Shown: positions 36,721 through 46,451, numbered from the stretch's first letter. The stretch: DNA of 64,000 nt from Leuconostoc citreum (GCF_004354555.1 NZ_PUFH01000005.1:558001-622000); one strand, 5' to 3'. Numbers and translations are program-made. The notes: a model not told the origin generated them from the sequence alone.

Positions 36721-37380
36721 TCACTCTAACCAGTGGATACTGTCGCGCCCATTTTGCGTTAAAAATTGGTTTGCTTTGGAAAACGGATGGCTACCAAAAA
36801 AACCACGATATGCTGATAATGGACTCGGATGGGCCGCCGCCAGTACTAAGTGTTTTGACTCATCAATATACTGTCGTTTTGACTGCGCAAATTTTCCCCA
36901 TAAAATGAATACGGTTGGCTCGCCTGCGTCAGATACAGCTTGAATAATAGCATCTGTTAACGGCTCCCAAACTAAGCCAGCATGCGCGTTAGCCTGGCCT
37001 TCAGGAACAGTCAACACCGCATTTAAAAGTAAGACCCCTTGTTTAGCCCACGATGTTAAGTCATGTGAAGCACGCGGCCCAATATCAGTTGCTAATTCTT
37101 TTAAAATATTTTGCAATGATGGTGGTGCAGGTACAGCGTCTGGTACAGAAAAGCTGAGCCCTTGTGCCTGCCCTAAGCCATGATAAGGATCCTGCCCCAT
37201 GATCACAACTTTTGTATGATCAAGCGACGTCATTGACAAGGCAGCAAAGACTTTTTCTTTTGGTGGAAATATGGATTGCTCCTGATATTGCACATCTAAA
37301 AACTGCTTAATATTATTAATTTGTTCAGGTGTTAACTTGGCATTAATATAAGGTGCCCAAGTTGTATGAGATAATGGCAT
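36721..37380 (-). CDS. ung: Uracil-DNA glycosylase
   Basis: Removes uracil from DNA. The 219 residues carry the water-activating motif GQDPYHG (62-68, Asp64), [11 protein letters not shown], and the [16 protein letters not shown]-binding loop. No good Shine-Dalgarno precedes the ATG. It is divergent from the 37423 gene with only 42 bases between start codons, so the two promoters must overlap. Confidence 0.96.
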   Translation of the reverse strand: MPLSHTTWAPYINAKLTPEQINNIKQFLDVQYQEQSIFPPKEKVFAALSMTSLDHTKVVIMGQDPYHGLGQAQGLSFSVPDAVPAPPSLQNILKELATDIGPRASHDLTSWAKQGVLLLNAVLTVPEGQANAHAGLVWEPLTDAIIQAVSDAGEPTVFILWGKFAQSKRQYIDESKHLVLAAAHPSPLSAYRGFFGSHPFSKANQFLTQNGRDSIHWLE

Positions 37381-37398
37381 AATTTGACTACTTTCATG

Positions 37399-37407
37399 TT
37401 AAAATGA
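37399..37407 (+). promoter_or_regulatory. Extended -10 promoter of the LURP-one-like gene
   Basis: TGTTAAAAT is a TGn-extended -10 box about 16 bases before the ATG. Confidence 0.45.
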
Positions 37408-37422
37408 GTGCAAGAGGCGATC

Positions 37423-37962
37423 ATGACAAAATATTATTTAAGACAACGGCATAGCATTGATGACGGCGTCAATATCGTGTTTGATGAAAACTTTCAAGCA
37501 AGTTATTTAGTATCTGGCCGTACAGGGAAAAAACATGATGAATTGCATGTTCAGGATATGTCCGGTCGTGTTTTAGTGCGTATTCAACAAACTTCTTATG
37601 GCATGTTACCACGCTTTTCATTACGCTATCGTGGACACACAGTTGGCTCGATTAGTTTCACCCTCGGTCATCTTGGCGATCTTGTCTATGTTCGTCAACT
37701 TGGCTGGCTAATCTCTGGCAATTTTATGGCTGGTCGATACCTCACTACACATAATACCAAAAAATTACTTTCCGTGAAGCCTAACATTCGTCCTGACGGT
37801 ATTTATAATCAACTGACTGTAACCTTTGACTCCCAAGCACCAGTTCATATTGCGATTGCCGCGTTACTCGATATATGGGGGACAAAATCTAATCCACTGA
37901 CGCGTTTTAAATGGCTACCCGGCCAATCAGAAAATTACAAACTAACTTATTGTCGTCACTAA
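37423..37962 (+). CDS. LURP-one-related (YxjI-like) protein
   Basis: A 179-residue protein predicted as almost all beta strands, beginning YYLRQRHSIDDGVNIVFDE with repeated strand patterns (DELHVQDMSGRVLVRIQQ, FSLRYRGHTVGSISF). This layout resembles the tubby-like LURP-one/YxjI fold. Function unknown in bacteria. ATG at 37423 follows AGAGG by six bases. Assignment rests on pattern similarity only. Confidence 0.7.
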   Translation: MTKYYLRQRHSIDDGVNIVFDENFQASYLVSGRTGKKHDELHVQDMSGRVLVRIQQTSYGMLPRFSLRYRGHTVGSISFTLGHLGDLVYVRQLGWLISGNFMAGRYLTTHNTKKLLSVKPNIRPDGIYNQLTVTFDSQAPVHIAIAALLDIWGTKSNPLTRFKWLPGQSENYKLTYCRH

Positions 37963-37996
37963 ACGCAAAAGCTAACGCTGTGCGCATTAACGACGT

Positions 37997-38037
37997 AAAA
38001 AGGCCTGAAAAGAGCGTGACTCTTTTCAGGCTTTTTT
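37997..38037. terminator. Terminator between 37423 gene and mmuM
   Basis: GCCTGAAAAGAG pairs with CTCTTTTCAGGC around CGTGA, A-run before and T-run after, so it can serve both strands. Confidence 0.85.
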
Positions 38038-38053
38038 ACGCAACATGATGGCT

Positions 38054-38968
38054 TTATTGCTTTTGTAAAATGTCGTGAATTTCACGAATATCTTCCGGAC
38101 TTGTTCGGCAACAACCGCCAATGATGTCAGCACCAGCATGTTGCCACAACGGCACCAATCGTCGCCAGTTAATTGGTTCGTTATTAGTCACCCAGCGTTT
38201 TGTTTCTGGATTATACACTTCACCAGCATTAGGATAAACAATTACTTTTTTATCCGTATTGGGTTTGATTCGCGTGATGGCAGGTAAAATGTTATCTGGT
38301 GCTGTACAATTGATGCCAATGGCCTTAATTTGCTCGAATTGATTAAAATAAGCTACAGCATGTGCTAAACGTGTGCCATCCCACAAATAATCTCCTGCTT
38401 CGGTAGCAAATGATAAATAGGCTTCAACCTCAGGAAATTCGTTTTGTAACAATAGCGCTATCGCTTGAGCTTCTTTAAAGTTAGGCATAGTTTCTAAAGC
38501 CAATATATCGACATTATTGTGCACTAAGCGCTTTATTCGCTGTCTATGAAATGCCTGATATGCCTGGATTGAGAGGTCATAATCACCGGTATATTCAGCC
38601 CCATTGGCTAGATACGCCCCATAAGGTCCCACTGAACCAGCAATGATACCTGATGATTTCTCTGATTTTTTCAAACCATCTCGTGCCAATGCAACAGCTA
38701 AATCAATGAGTTCATAGGCTTCATTTTCTGATAGGCCCGAATCCACAAATGTCTGTGGGTGTGCTTGGTACGTATCGACAATAGCAATTTGTGCTCCTGC
38801 ATTAAAATATGATTGATGTATATCACGCACAAGATTGGGTGCCTGTATTAGTGCAGAAGCAGACCATAAATTATTGGCCACAGCAATATGTTGCTTGTCA
38901 ATTTCACTTCCCAAACCACCATCTAAAATTACTGGTCCTTGAAATAATAACTCACTAAACTTTGTCAT
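38054..38968 (-). CDS. mmuM: Homocysteine S-methyltransferase
   Basis: Transfers a methyl group from S-methylmethionine to homocysteine, making two methionines. The 304 residues show the N-terminal VILDGGLGSEI, the first zinc cysteine in IGINCTAPDN and the paired cysteines GGCCRTSPEDI near the C-terminus. It overlaps the permease gene by 14 bases, so the two are co-expressed. The T-box upstream fits a methionine-supply function. Confidence 0.93.
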   Translation of the reverse strand: MTKFSELLFQGPVILDGGLGSEIDKQHIAVANNLWSASALIQAPNLVRDIHQSYFNAGAQIAIVDTYQAHPQTFVDSGLSENEAYELIDLAVALARDGLKKSEKSSGIIAGSVGPYGAYLANGAEYTGDYDLSIQAYQAFHRQRIKRLVHNNVDILALETMPNFKEAQAIALLLQNEFPEVEAYLSFATEAGDYLWDGTRLAHAVAYFNQFEQIKAIGINCTAPDNILPAITRIKPNTDKKVIVYPNAGEVYNPETKRWVTNNEPINWRRLVPLWQHAGADIIGGCCRTSPEDIREIHDILQKQ

Positions 38969-40367
38969 GAACTTGTCTCTCCTGTGATATTTTAATGCGT
39001 TTGTGTTGATATTTGTTCAATAGTTTAAATCTCAATGCATAATATCCATACACTAATAGTATGAACGGTATCGACCACAATAGTGCCATGCGTTGCGCTG
39101 GGTCAAATATGACTAATATGACTGATAATGATGATCCAGCAAATCCAGCTAGCGGTAAGATTGGATAAGCCCACTTTGGGTATCGCAATTGGTTTAACTG
39201 GTGTGCTTTTTTTAATTTAAGATAATACTGGTAGTGAGACCAACTAATCGCAATCCAAACAAAGACAACTGCTAAGCCAGAGACTTCCACTAAAATCAAA
39301 TACAGTTGTCCAGCAGCCATAAAGCTTGATCCTAATGCCAAGACTCCACCAAGTAAGCTCACAAATAAAGCTAATTGTGGTATTCCATGTTTATTAGTTA
39401 CTGTAAATTTTGATGAAATAAGCCCTTCATGTCCTAAAGACCATAGCATTCGTGTTGAAGCATATAACCCTGAGTTCGCCATAGATAAAATTCCTGTCAA
39501 AATCACAAAGTTCATGATGTCTGCTGCATACGGAATACCAGCCATACTAAAAACTGTCACAAAGGGACTCTCAGTCACACCAGCCTTTTCGTAAGGAATA
39601 ACCGCTGCTAAAATAACAATGCTGCCAATGAAGAAAATAATTTGCCGCCACCAGACTGCTTTAATGGCTTTAGGAATCGCTTTTTCAGGATTTTCGACTT
39701 CACCAGCTGTGATACCCATTAATTCCGTGCCACTAAAAGCAAAATTAACAGCCAATATCGTGGTGAATACGGCCCATATACCATTTGGAAAAGCACCATG
39801 ACTTAAAATGTTTTGAAAGCCGGCAGAAGCCGTACGTGGTGAATGAATTATTCCGGTCAGAATCAAGACACCAACAAGCAAAAAGATAACAATAGCCACG
39901 ACTTTTATTGCCGCTAGCCAATACTCACTCTCACCGAAGATGCGAGCAGAAAAAAAGTTACTTAATAAAATCACCAGCAAAAATAGACCAGAAAAAGACC
40001 AAACTGGTAAATGAGGCAACCACCTTTGCATGATAATACCAGCCGCTGTAAATTCTGAACCTAAGGCAATTGTCCAAGTTAGCCAGTAAGCAATCGCTAC
40101 AAAAAATCCTGTCGCTGGACCAATTAACTGCTGCGCATGATAATGAAAGGCGCCAGTAGCTGGCATTGCAATAGATAACTCTGCAACACTCAACATCACC
40201 AAATACACTAATAAAGCGCCAATACTGTAAGCAATAATTGTGCCAAGTGCCCCAGCTGTATGAATTGTATAGGCAGATGACAAGAATAATCCTGTGCCAA
40301 TACCGCTTGCTAGACCAATCATTTGAATATGTCTAGTCCGCATTGTTCTTTTTAATGTTGTCGCCAT
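38955..40367 (-). CDS. mmuP: S-methylmethionine permease (APC superfamily)
   Basis: A 470-residue polytopic permease with about 12 transmembrane segments, starting TLKRTMRTRHIQMIGLASGIGTGLFLSSA. It carries the conserved TM6-region ELMGITAGEVENPEKAIPKAI. Fusion by overlap to mmuM supports S-methylmethionine as substrate. GGGGG lies before the ATG at 40367. Regulated by a T-box. Confidence 0.88.
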   Translation of the reverse strand: MATTLKRTMRTRHIQMIGLASGIGTGLFLSSAYTIHTAGALGTIIAYSIGALLVYLVMLSVAELSIAMPATGAFHYHAQQLIGPATGFFVAIAYWLTWTIALGSEFTAAGIIMQRWLPHLPVWSFSGLFLLVILLSNFFSARIFGESEYWLAAIKVVAIVIFLLVGVLILTGIIHSPRTASAGFQNILSHGAFPNGIWAVFTTILAVNFAFSGTELMGITAGEVENPEKAIPKAIKAVWWRQIIFFIGSIVILAAVIPYEKAGVTESPFVTVFSMAGIPYAADIMNFVILTGILSMANSGLYASTRMLWSLGHEGLISSKFTVTNKHGIPQLALFVSLLGGVLALGSSFMAAGQLYLILVEVSGLAVVFVWIAISWSHYQYYLKLKKAHQLNQLRYPKWAYPILPLAGFAGSSLSVILVIFDPAQRMALLWSIPFILLVYGYYALRFKLLNKYQHKRIKISQERQVHDKV

Positions 40368-40397
40368 AATTTCCCCCTTAATGTTACACATGTCATT

Positions 40398-40720
40398 GCT
40401 AAAAAAAGCCCCGCAATCTAAATATCATTAGACTGCGGGACGATGATGATTCGTGGTACCACCCGTTATTTATGTGTTCAGAACACACCTTTGAAAAACA
40501 GCAATGCAATGTATTCTGACACATTTTAATTGCTGAATTAAATGGAGCTATATCGCGCTGAACCGATAATCGCTAACCTTATCCCAAACCTTGTACCGGG
40601 GATTTGCTCACGACAATGACACTCCAAGACCATCAACTTATCCAGGCAGGCCTTTATCTCAGCAATTATCGGCTCTCTTTTGCTACCATAATAATAAGTA
40701 TCATCTCTTCTAAGTTATTT
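40398..40720 (-). promoter_or_regulatory. T-box leader of mmuP-mmuM, probably methionine-responsive
   Basis: The minus strand shows GGGTGGTACCACG followed by a terminator (CCCGCAGTCTAATGAT... paired with ATTTAGATTGCGGGG, then T-run, 40398-40440). The base of stem I pairs GCCGATAAT with ATTATCGGT over more than 160 bases. Methionine is expected from the genes; an ATG occurs in the leader, but I could not place it securely in the specifier loop. Confidence 0.88.
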
Positions 40721-40722
40721 TT

Positions 40723-40751
40723 ATGATACCAATAAAAGATTTTAATGTCAA
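40723..40751 (-). promoter_or_regulatory. Promoter of mmuP T-box
   Basis: Consensus TTGACA, 17 bases, TATCAT on the minus strand, starting right after livF. Confidence 0.88.
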
Positions 40752-40756
40752 ACGTT

Positions 40757-41485
40757 TCATTTAATTAAAACGTCACTACCTAAATAAGCGCGTTTCACAT
40801 CATCAGATACTAATAAAGCTTCTCCGGTATCCGTGGCAATAATTTTACCACTTTCTATAACATATCCCCTATCAGCAATGCGTAGTGCTTGTGCTGCATT
40901 TTGTTCAATAACTAGCACTGTGACACCACGGTTACGTATATTTTCAATAATATCAAATATTTTTTGAATATATAACGGTGCCAGGCCCATAGATGGTTCA
41001 TCCAATAAAATCATCTTTGGATTAGCCATCAGGGCACGGCCAATAGCCAGCATTTGTTGCTCGCCACCTGATAATGTTGCAGCATCCTGATTTAAACGCG
41101 CTTTTAAAATGGGAAATTGTTCATACACAGTATCAAAGGCGGCATGTACTTGATGTTTATCTTTGACTGAAAATGCACCTAATTGGAGATTTTCTTGTAC
41201 CGTCATTCCTGGAAAAACACGTCTACCTTCAGGCACTAACACAACACCATTTTGGACACGTTTATCAGAGGGCATACGATTGAACCCTTGATTTTCAAAA
41301 GTAATAAGGCCACTAGCTACTTTTTCGAGCCCAGCTATTGTTCGCAAAATTGTACTTTTCCCAGCACCATTTGCCCCAATCAATGTCACAATTTCACCAC
41401 GATTAACTGACAAGCTGACACCTTGGACTGCTTTGATTGCACCATAATTGACACTTAAATTATTAACTGTTAGTAATTGTGTCAT
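40757..41485 (-). CDS. livF: Branched-chain amino-acid ABC transporter ATPase LivF
   Basis: A 242-residue ABC ATPase of the LivF branch: Walker A GANGAGKST, the LivF-type VPEGRRVFPGMTVQENL, signature LSGGEQQMLAIGRAL, Walker B MILLDEPSMGLAP. It drives uptake of Leu, Ile and Val together with LivGHMJ. Start overlaps the livG stop by four bases. Last gene of livJHMGF; no terminator is evident before the mmuP promoter. Confidence 0.95.
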   Translation of the reverse strand: MTQLLTVNNLSVNYGAIKAVQGVSLSVNRGEIVTLIGANGAGKSTILRTIAGLEKVASGLITFENQGFNRMPSDKRVQNGVVLVPEGRRVFPGMTVQENLQLGAFSVKDKHQVHAAFDTVYEQFPILKARLNQDAATLSGGEQQMLAIGRALMANPKMILLDEPSMGLAPLYIQKIFDIIENIRNRGVTVLVIEQNAAQALRIADRGYVIESGKIIATDTGEALLVSDDVKRAYLGSDVLIK

Positions 41486-42267
41486 GGCATATCGTCCCCC
41501 AAATAAGCTTTAATCACTGCTGGATTTTGTTGAATTTCTGTTGGCGTCCCCGTTGCTAAGATTTTGCCATATTCTAGAACATACACACGCTGACTCACCG
41601 TCATGACCAAATTCATATCGTGTTCAATTAAAATAATCGTTAATTGGAATTGCTGTTGAATTTGCTTAATTAAAGCTGTTAGTGCAGCGGTTTCTTGTGG
41701 ATTCATACCAGCAGCCGGTTCATCAAGAAACAATATTTTTGGATTTGTAGCTAATGCGCGAACGATTTCTAAACGACGCTGTTGCCCATAAGGTAAATTG
41801 CTTGCTAATTCATCAGCCACATGTGCCATATTAAAAATGTCAAGCAGAGCCATAGCATGTTGGCGTTTTTTCGCTTCGTGTTGATAAAAGCTTGGCGTTC
41901 TAAAAATAGCGTGAATTGTTTTGGCTGCCGTTTGATTTGTCATAGCAATTAAAACATTCTCAATCACCGTACGTGTTTTAAATAAACGAATATTTTGAAA
42001 TGTGCGAGCAATGCCTAACTGAGCTCTTTTATAAGCTGACACGTGATTAACTTGAGCCAACTTTTCACCATTAAAAAGTGATACCGTGCCGTGTGTTGGT
42101 TGATAAACACCAGTTAATAAGTTAAATAGTGTCGTTTTGCCGGCACCATTTGGCCCAATTAAACCAATCAACTCATTATCATGTGCTTCAATATTGACAC
42201 AATCAACCGCAGTAACCCCACCAAATTTAATACTAAGATCGTGCGTTTTTAGAATCGTTGTGGTCAT
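41482..42267 (-). CDS. livG: Branched-chain amino-acid ABC transporter ATPase LivG
   Basis: A 261-residue ATPase with Walker A GPNGAGKTT, the LivG-type ARTFQNIRLFKTRTVIENV, signature LPYGQQRRLEIVRAL, Walker B ILFLDEPAAGMNP and the NPAVIKAYLG C-terminus. ATG at 42267 follows AGGAGG closely. Its start lies inside the livM 3' end by 35 bases. Confidence 0.95.
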   Translation of the reverse strand: MTTTILKTHDLSIKFGGVTAVDCVNIEAHDNELIGLIGPNGAGKTTLFNLLTGVYQPTHGTVSLFNGEKLAQVNHVSAYKRAQLGIARTFQNIRLFKTRTVIENVLIAMTNQTAAKTIHAIFRTPSFYQHEAKKRQHAMALLDIFNMAHVADELASNLPYGQQRRLEIVRALATNPKILFLDEPAAGMNPQETAALTALIKQIQQQFQLTIILIEHDMNLVMTVSQRVYVLEYGKILATGTPTEIQQNPAVIKAYLGDDMP

Positions 42268-43213
42268 GTGATCCTCCTGAATCAAATAGCAACTTTTGTA
42301 ACGAAAATTCCGTGGTTCCTAATAACCCTTTTGGTCTAAAAATCATCACAATAATCAAGACTAAGGCATAAATAACCATACGTAGTGTCCCAAAATTTTG
42401 TAAAATGACATCGAGAACGCCCAATATTATTGCCGTTACCACGGTACCACTAATCGAACCAATACCACCAAGCACAACAATAATCAGAATAGTGATGCTC
42501 TGCATAAATGTATAATCTTGTGGCGATACTGATTGAATGAAGCTCGCACGTAAGCCACCTGCAATCGCTGCCAGTATTGCCCCGGCTACGAATGCCATGA
42601 CTTTGTATTTTGTCGTATTAATACCTAATGACTCTGCTGCAATATCATTATCTCGTACAGCTATAATTGCTTGCCCGCTTGTACTACGCACAAAATTGAC
42701 CACAATGATAATTACTATAACACTTAGGACAAATACCATCTGCCAATTGACAAAGGCAGGTATGCCAAATATACCTGCAGGGCCACGCGTGATTTTCATA
42801 TTAATAATAATGATTCGAATAATTTCTGAGACCCCTAGTGTCGCAATAGCTAAATAATCGCCGCGTAGCCTTAACGTTGGTATACCGACAGCCAATGCCA
42901 CAAGTCCACTAATTAAGCCGCCAACTAATAAACTCAGTATAAATCCATAAATTGATGGTAATGCTGTCGTCATTAATGCTGTCGCATAAGCACCGATAGC
43001 CATGAAGCCTGCGTGACCCAGTGAAAATTGACCCGACATGCCAATCACCAAATTAAGACCAACTGCGGCGATTAAATTGATGCCAATTAACACAATTGTT
43101 GTGATACCATACTGCCCAATAATATCGAATACAGTTAATAATTCAATTAGTACAAAGAGCATCGTGATAAGCAGTGCCCAAGTCAAAGTATATTTTAGAT
43201 GTTTTCTATCCAT
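42233..43213 (-). CDS. livM: Branched-chain amino-acid ABC transporter permease LivM
   Basis: A 326-residue inner-membrane permease with about ten hydrophobic segments. The EAA-like segment FVAGAILAAIAGGLRASFIQ and GQFSLGHAGFMAIGAYATAL are typical of LivM. Overlaps livG; starts four bases after livH. Charged His/Asp-rich tail of about 12 residues. Confidence 0.95.
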   Translation of the reverse strand: MDRKHLKYTLTWALLITMLFVLIELLTVFDIIGQYGITTIVLIGINLIAAVGLNLVIGMSGQFSLGHAGFMAIGAYATALMTTALPSIYGFILSLLVGGLISGLVALAVGIPTLRLRGDYLAIATLGVSEIIRIIIINMKITRGPAGIFGIPAFVNWQMVFVLSVIVIIIVVNFVRSTSGQAIIAVRDNDIAAESLGINTTKYKVMAFVAGAILAAIAGGLRASFIQSVSPQDYTFMQSITILIIVVLGGIGSISGTVVTAIILGVLDVILQNFGTLRMVIYALVLIIVMIFRPKGLLGTTEFSLQKLLFDSGGSHDHNDSKNARS

Positions 43214-43217
43214 GCGT

Positions 43218-44096
43218 TTAAACCTTCTCCCGCTTGTTTTTACCCAAAATACCTGTTGGCTTAAAGAGCAGAATAATAATCAAGATAGCATAGACCACCG
43301 CATCTTTATAGTCTGATAGCCCAATAGCCTGCGTCATGGTTTCTAAGATACCAATTAACCATCCTCCTAAAGCTGCGCCCGGAATTAAACCAATTCCTCC
43401 TAAAACAGCAGCAACAAAAGCCTTAATACCTGGTGTCATCCCCATTAGCGGATCAATATTGTTGTAATATAGACCAATCAACACCCCACCAGCAGCGGCC
43501 AATGCCGACCCAATAGCAAACGTAAATGAAATTGTTCGGTTAACATCGATGCCCATTAAAATGGCTGCTTCTTGATCAGCAGACACAGCACGCATGGCAC
43601 GCCCCATTTTAGTTTTTTGCACAATAATTGTTAAAAGAATCATTAACGTGATAGCCGTTGAAATAATCAACAGCTGAATATTTGAAATTTGTAAACTGCC
43701 AATATGATATTGGATAGTACGAATTGCTTGTGGAAATGCTTTTTTGTCAGAGCCGTAAAAATAACTCATACCATTTTCAAGTAAAAAAGAAACGCCTAAA
43801 GCCGAAATTAAGACAGCAATTCGTGGTGAATGACGCAAAGGTCGATAGGCTACGAATTCAATTAACATACCAAGTAACGCACTAACAGCCATTGATAACA
43901 CTAAAGCAATGAAAAAATTAAGGTGCAAGACTTGAATAAAGAAATAACCAAAATAAGCGCCTAACATATACACATCGCCATGTGCAAAGTTAATTAACTT
44001 AATAATGCCATAAACCATGGTATAGCCCAATGCCAGCAATGCATAGACACTACCTAAAATAATACCGTTGATCAGTTGTTGTATGATATTTGACAA
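43218..44096 (-). CDS. livH: Branched-chain amino-acid ABC transporter permease LivH
   Basis: A 292-residue permease: NGIILGSVYALLALGYTMVYG and INFAHGDVYMLGAYFGYF match LivH. The start codon is TTG at 44096, preceded by AAAGGTAAG; no ATG fits. Eleven bases separate it from livJ. Confidence 0.94.
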   Translation of the reverse strand: MSNIIQQLINGIILGSVYALLALGYTMVYGIIKLINFAHGDVYMLGAYFGYFFIQVLHLNFFIALVLSMAVSALLGMLIEFVAYRPLRHSPRIAVLISALGVSFLLENGMSYFYGSDKKAFPQAIRTIQYHIGSLQISNIQLLIISTAITLMILLTIIVQKTKMGRAMRAVSADQEAAILMGIDVNRTISFTFAIGSALAAAGGVLIGLYYNNIDPLMGMTPGIKAFVAAVLGGIGLIPGAALGGWLIGILETMTQAIGLSDYKDAVVYAILIIILLFKPTGILGKNKREKV

Positions 44097-44107
44097 AGCA
44101 CTTACCT

Positions 44108-45280
44108 TTATTTAACCACAGTAGCTGTGGTATCTTTCCCATTTGTTACCCCAACCATTACAATTGACTTTTTAGGATTATGAAAATCATCCATGGTCAT
44201 TTTCCCTGTGACACCATTGAAGTTTTTAATTTTAGCTAATCCTTCAGTGATTTTCATTTTGTCAGTAGACTTTTCATCTTCAATAGCTTGTTTAATCATA
44301 TAAACAGCATCGTAAGCCAAAGCTGTAAATTGTGATGGCTCTTGATTATAGGCTTTCTTATACTCTGTTACGAATGGTGTTGCAGCATCTGTCGCTGGCG
44401 CCTGCGTTGAAAAGTGTGCAGCATAGTAAACATTACTTGTATTTTGATTACCAGCAATTTCTGCCAACTTTGGATCGCCCAAGCCATCAGGTCCAATTAC
44501 TGGTACATTAATACCCATATCTCGTGCCTGCTTCAAAATAGCCCCTGCTTCTGTATAATAGCCGTTAATCACAATGGCATCGAATTTTTTGTTCTTAATC
44601 TTAGTCAACATTGCTTGAAAGTCTTTGTCACCAGCTTGATATGAATCCGTCTCAACAATATTGCCCTTATAAGCTTTCTTAAAAGCATTAGTAATACCTG
44701 TACCATAATCTGAAGAGTTATCTTGGAAGATCACGACATCTTTAGCCTTCACTGTGTCCGTTGTGAATTGCGCCATTTTAGTGCCTAAATATGAATTTTT
44801 AAACTGTGCGCGGAAAACATATGGTTGTACCTTACCATCCTTTTGAACCGTAATATTATCAGCACCCGCGGTTGGTGACATCATGGGTGTTTTACCCTTT
44901 GTCGCTGCTGGTACAGCTGCCTGAACTGCAGACGTTGTCACGGGTCCAACAATGGCATTTACCTTGTTATTACTAATCAAGTTTGTTGTCACTGATGCTG
45001 ATTCGGTATTATCGGACTTACTATCTTTGTTAACCATTTGCATCTTATAAGTTTTACCGTTAACCTTAACGCCACCAGCAGCATTAATACGTTTAACAGC
45101 AAAGTCTGCACCTTTTTGTTCAGCCTGCCCATAAGCCCCCGCGGCACCTGATGTGTCAAATACGCCACCAATCTTAATGGTAGTACTGGATTTATCAGCT
45201 GATTTTTTAGCGATGCCAATCCCTATTCCCCCCCCAACAACGACAACAAACGCAACAATAATCGCAATAATTTTTTTCAT
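44108..45280 (-). CDS. livJ: Branched-chain amino-acid binding protein, membrane-anchored rather than lipidated
   Basis: Extracellular binding protein of the Liv transporter, type I periplasmic-binding fold (390 residues): IKIGGVFDTSGAAGAYG, AIVGPVTTSAVQAAVP, VIGPDGLGDPKLAE. The N-terminus (MKKIIAIIVAFVVVVGGGIG) is a hydrophobic anchor with no cysteine, so unlike most Gram-positive homologues it is not a lipoprotein. GGGAG precedes the ATG. It follows the EIIC-like gene by 28 bases with no terminator, placing both under the leucine attenuator. Confidence 0.93.
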   Translation of the reverse strand: MKKIIAIIVAFVVVVGGGIGIGIAKKSADKSSTTIKIGGVFDTSGAAGAYGQAEQKGADFAVKRINAAGGVKVNGKTYKMQMVNKDSKSDNTESASVTTNLISNNKVNAIVGPVTTSAVQAAVPAATKGKTPMMSPTAGADNITVQKDGKVQPYVFRAQFKNSYLGTKMAQFTTDTVKAKDVVIFQDNSSDYGTGITNAFKKAYKGNIVETDSYQAGDKDFQAMLTKIKNKKFDAIVINGYYTEAGAILKQARDMGINVPVIGPDGLGDPKLAEIAGNQNTSNVYYAAHFSTQAPATDAATPFVTEYKKAYNQEPSQFTALAYDAVYMIKQAIEDEKSTDKMKITEGLAKIKNFNGVTGKMTMDDFHNPKKSIVMVGVTNGKDTTATVVK

Positions 45281-45308
45281 GATATGTCTCCCAAGATTTT
45301 TTGTTATA

Positions 45309-46451
45309 TTAAATCATTTCCAAATGTAACTGGTTTGGCTTTGCCCAACCCATCTTACGCATCACACGGTAACCGATGAAAGATACAATCACCGGCACGA
45401 CAACCCCAACAATCATGTAAGCAGCAAAAGCAACGGGATTTGATCCTGCCAATGCCAAGGGGACAATGAATGAATTAAAGCCAATACCAGCCATAGCAAA
45501 TGGGGCCGTCACATGAAATGCCATTGTTGCAATGGGCGCCGCAATTGCTGCACCAATCATTGGTGGCACAATCAGTGCTGGGTTCTCTGTTAAATTTGGA
45601 AATTGAATTTTCGGTGTAACAATACCTTGTGCAATTGTGGCACCAATTTTATTTTCATGGAAAGACATGGCTGGAAAACCAACAAACACAGCAGTAGTAC
45701 CGATTAAAATTGCACCGGCAGCTTCTGGCGAGGTTACCCCAGTCGCGCCAATGGCAACTGCCAATGCAGCAGCTGAAGCAGGCGTCATTGTCAAAGCACC
45801 AAAGACCATGGCTACTACAGCCGTACCAATAATTGGGTTGATGGCTACACTCGAAGCAATGAAGTGACCAATAGCTACCAAGGCAGGTGTGGTTACCATT
45901 GCCAAGTAATAACCACTAACTGTACCCACAATTGTTGTTGCCGCTGGGACAATCACCATATCTAATGGCGTCTTACCACTTAACCATTTACCGAACAGAA
46001 CAGCAATAACGGCTGCAATAACGGCAGATATCGGTTGTCCAGTCGTGATAATAGTTGAACCAACAGCTTGTGTACCAGCAAATCCTGTGGCTGTTACACC
46101 TTGAACAGCTGTTTTACTAAAGAATATAGCATTTGCACCAACTGTTGACGCTGCCATCGCACTAAACATGACCATTGTATTAGTTTTCATTTGTGATGCA
46201 ACTGCGGCTCCAAAAGCTGCTGGCAACATCACTTTAGTGATTGCCCCCATTTGTACCATTGGTGCCCAATGAATAAAACCAGCGATTGTTTGTAACAACA
46301 AGCCCATACCCAATGTTACTAAAATGGCGTTTGAAACTGCCGCTGAGGTGTTATAAACCAAATCTCGAACTGATTCCTTTGCTTCACCTACTTTTTCTTG
46401 AATTTTTTCCGTGTCAATTTGACGTTCATTTGCTACCGCGTTTTGTGCCAT
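45309..46451 (-). CDS. PTS_EIIC_2-type membrane protein linked to branched-chain amino-acid uptake
   Basis: A 380-residue polytopic protein with about nine to ten hydrophobic segments, rich in Gly/Ala, of the EIIC_2 type (LVTLGMGLLLQTIAGFIHWAP, TPLDMVIVPAATTIVGTVSGYYLAM-type helices). It lacks EIIA and EIIB domains and phosphorylatable partners nearby. Automatic annotation would call it a sugar PTS subunit. Its position behind a leucine leader-peptide attenuator and directly before livJHMGF argues instead for a role with branched-chain amino acids or their derivatives. That role is inference. Confidence 0.75.
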   Translation of the reverse strand: MAQNAVANERQIDTEKIQEKVGEAKESVRDLVYNTSAAVSNAILVTLGMGLLLQTIAGFIHWAPMVQMGAITKVMLPAAFGAAVASQMKTNTMVMFSAMAASTVGANAIFFSKTAVQGVTATGFAGTQAVGSTIITTGQPISAVIAAVIAVLFGKWLSGKTPLDMVIVPAATTIVGTVSGYYLAMVTTPALVAIGHFIASSVAINPIIGTAVVAMVFGALTMTPASAAALAVAIGATGVTSPEAAGAILIGTTAVFVGFPAMSFHENKIGATIAQGIVTPKIQFPNLTENPALIVPPMIGAAIAAPIATMAFHVTAPFAMAGIGFNSFIVPLALAGSNPVAFAAYMIVGVVVPVIVSFIGYRVMRKMGWAKPNQLHLEMI

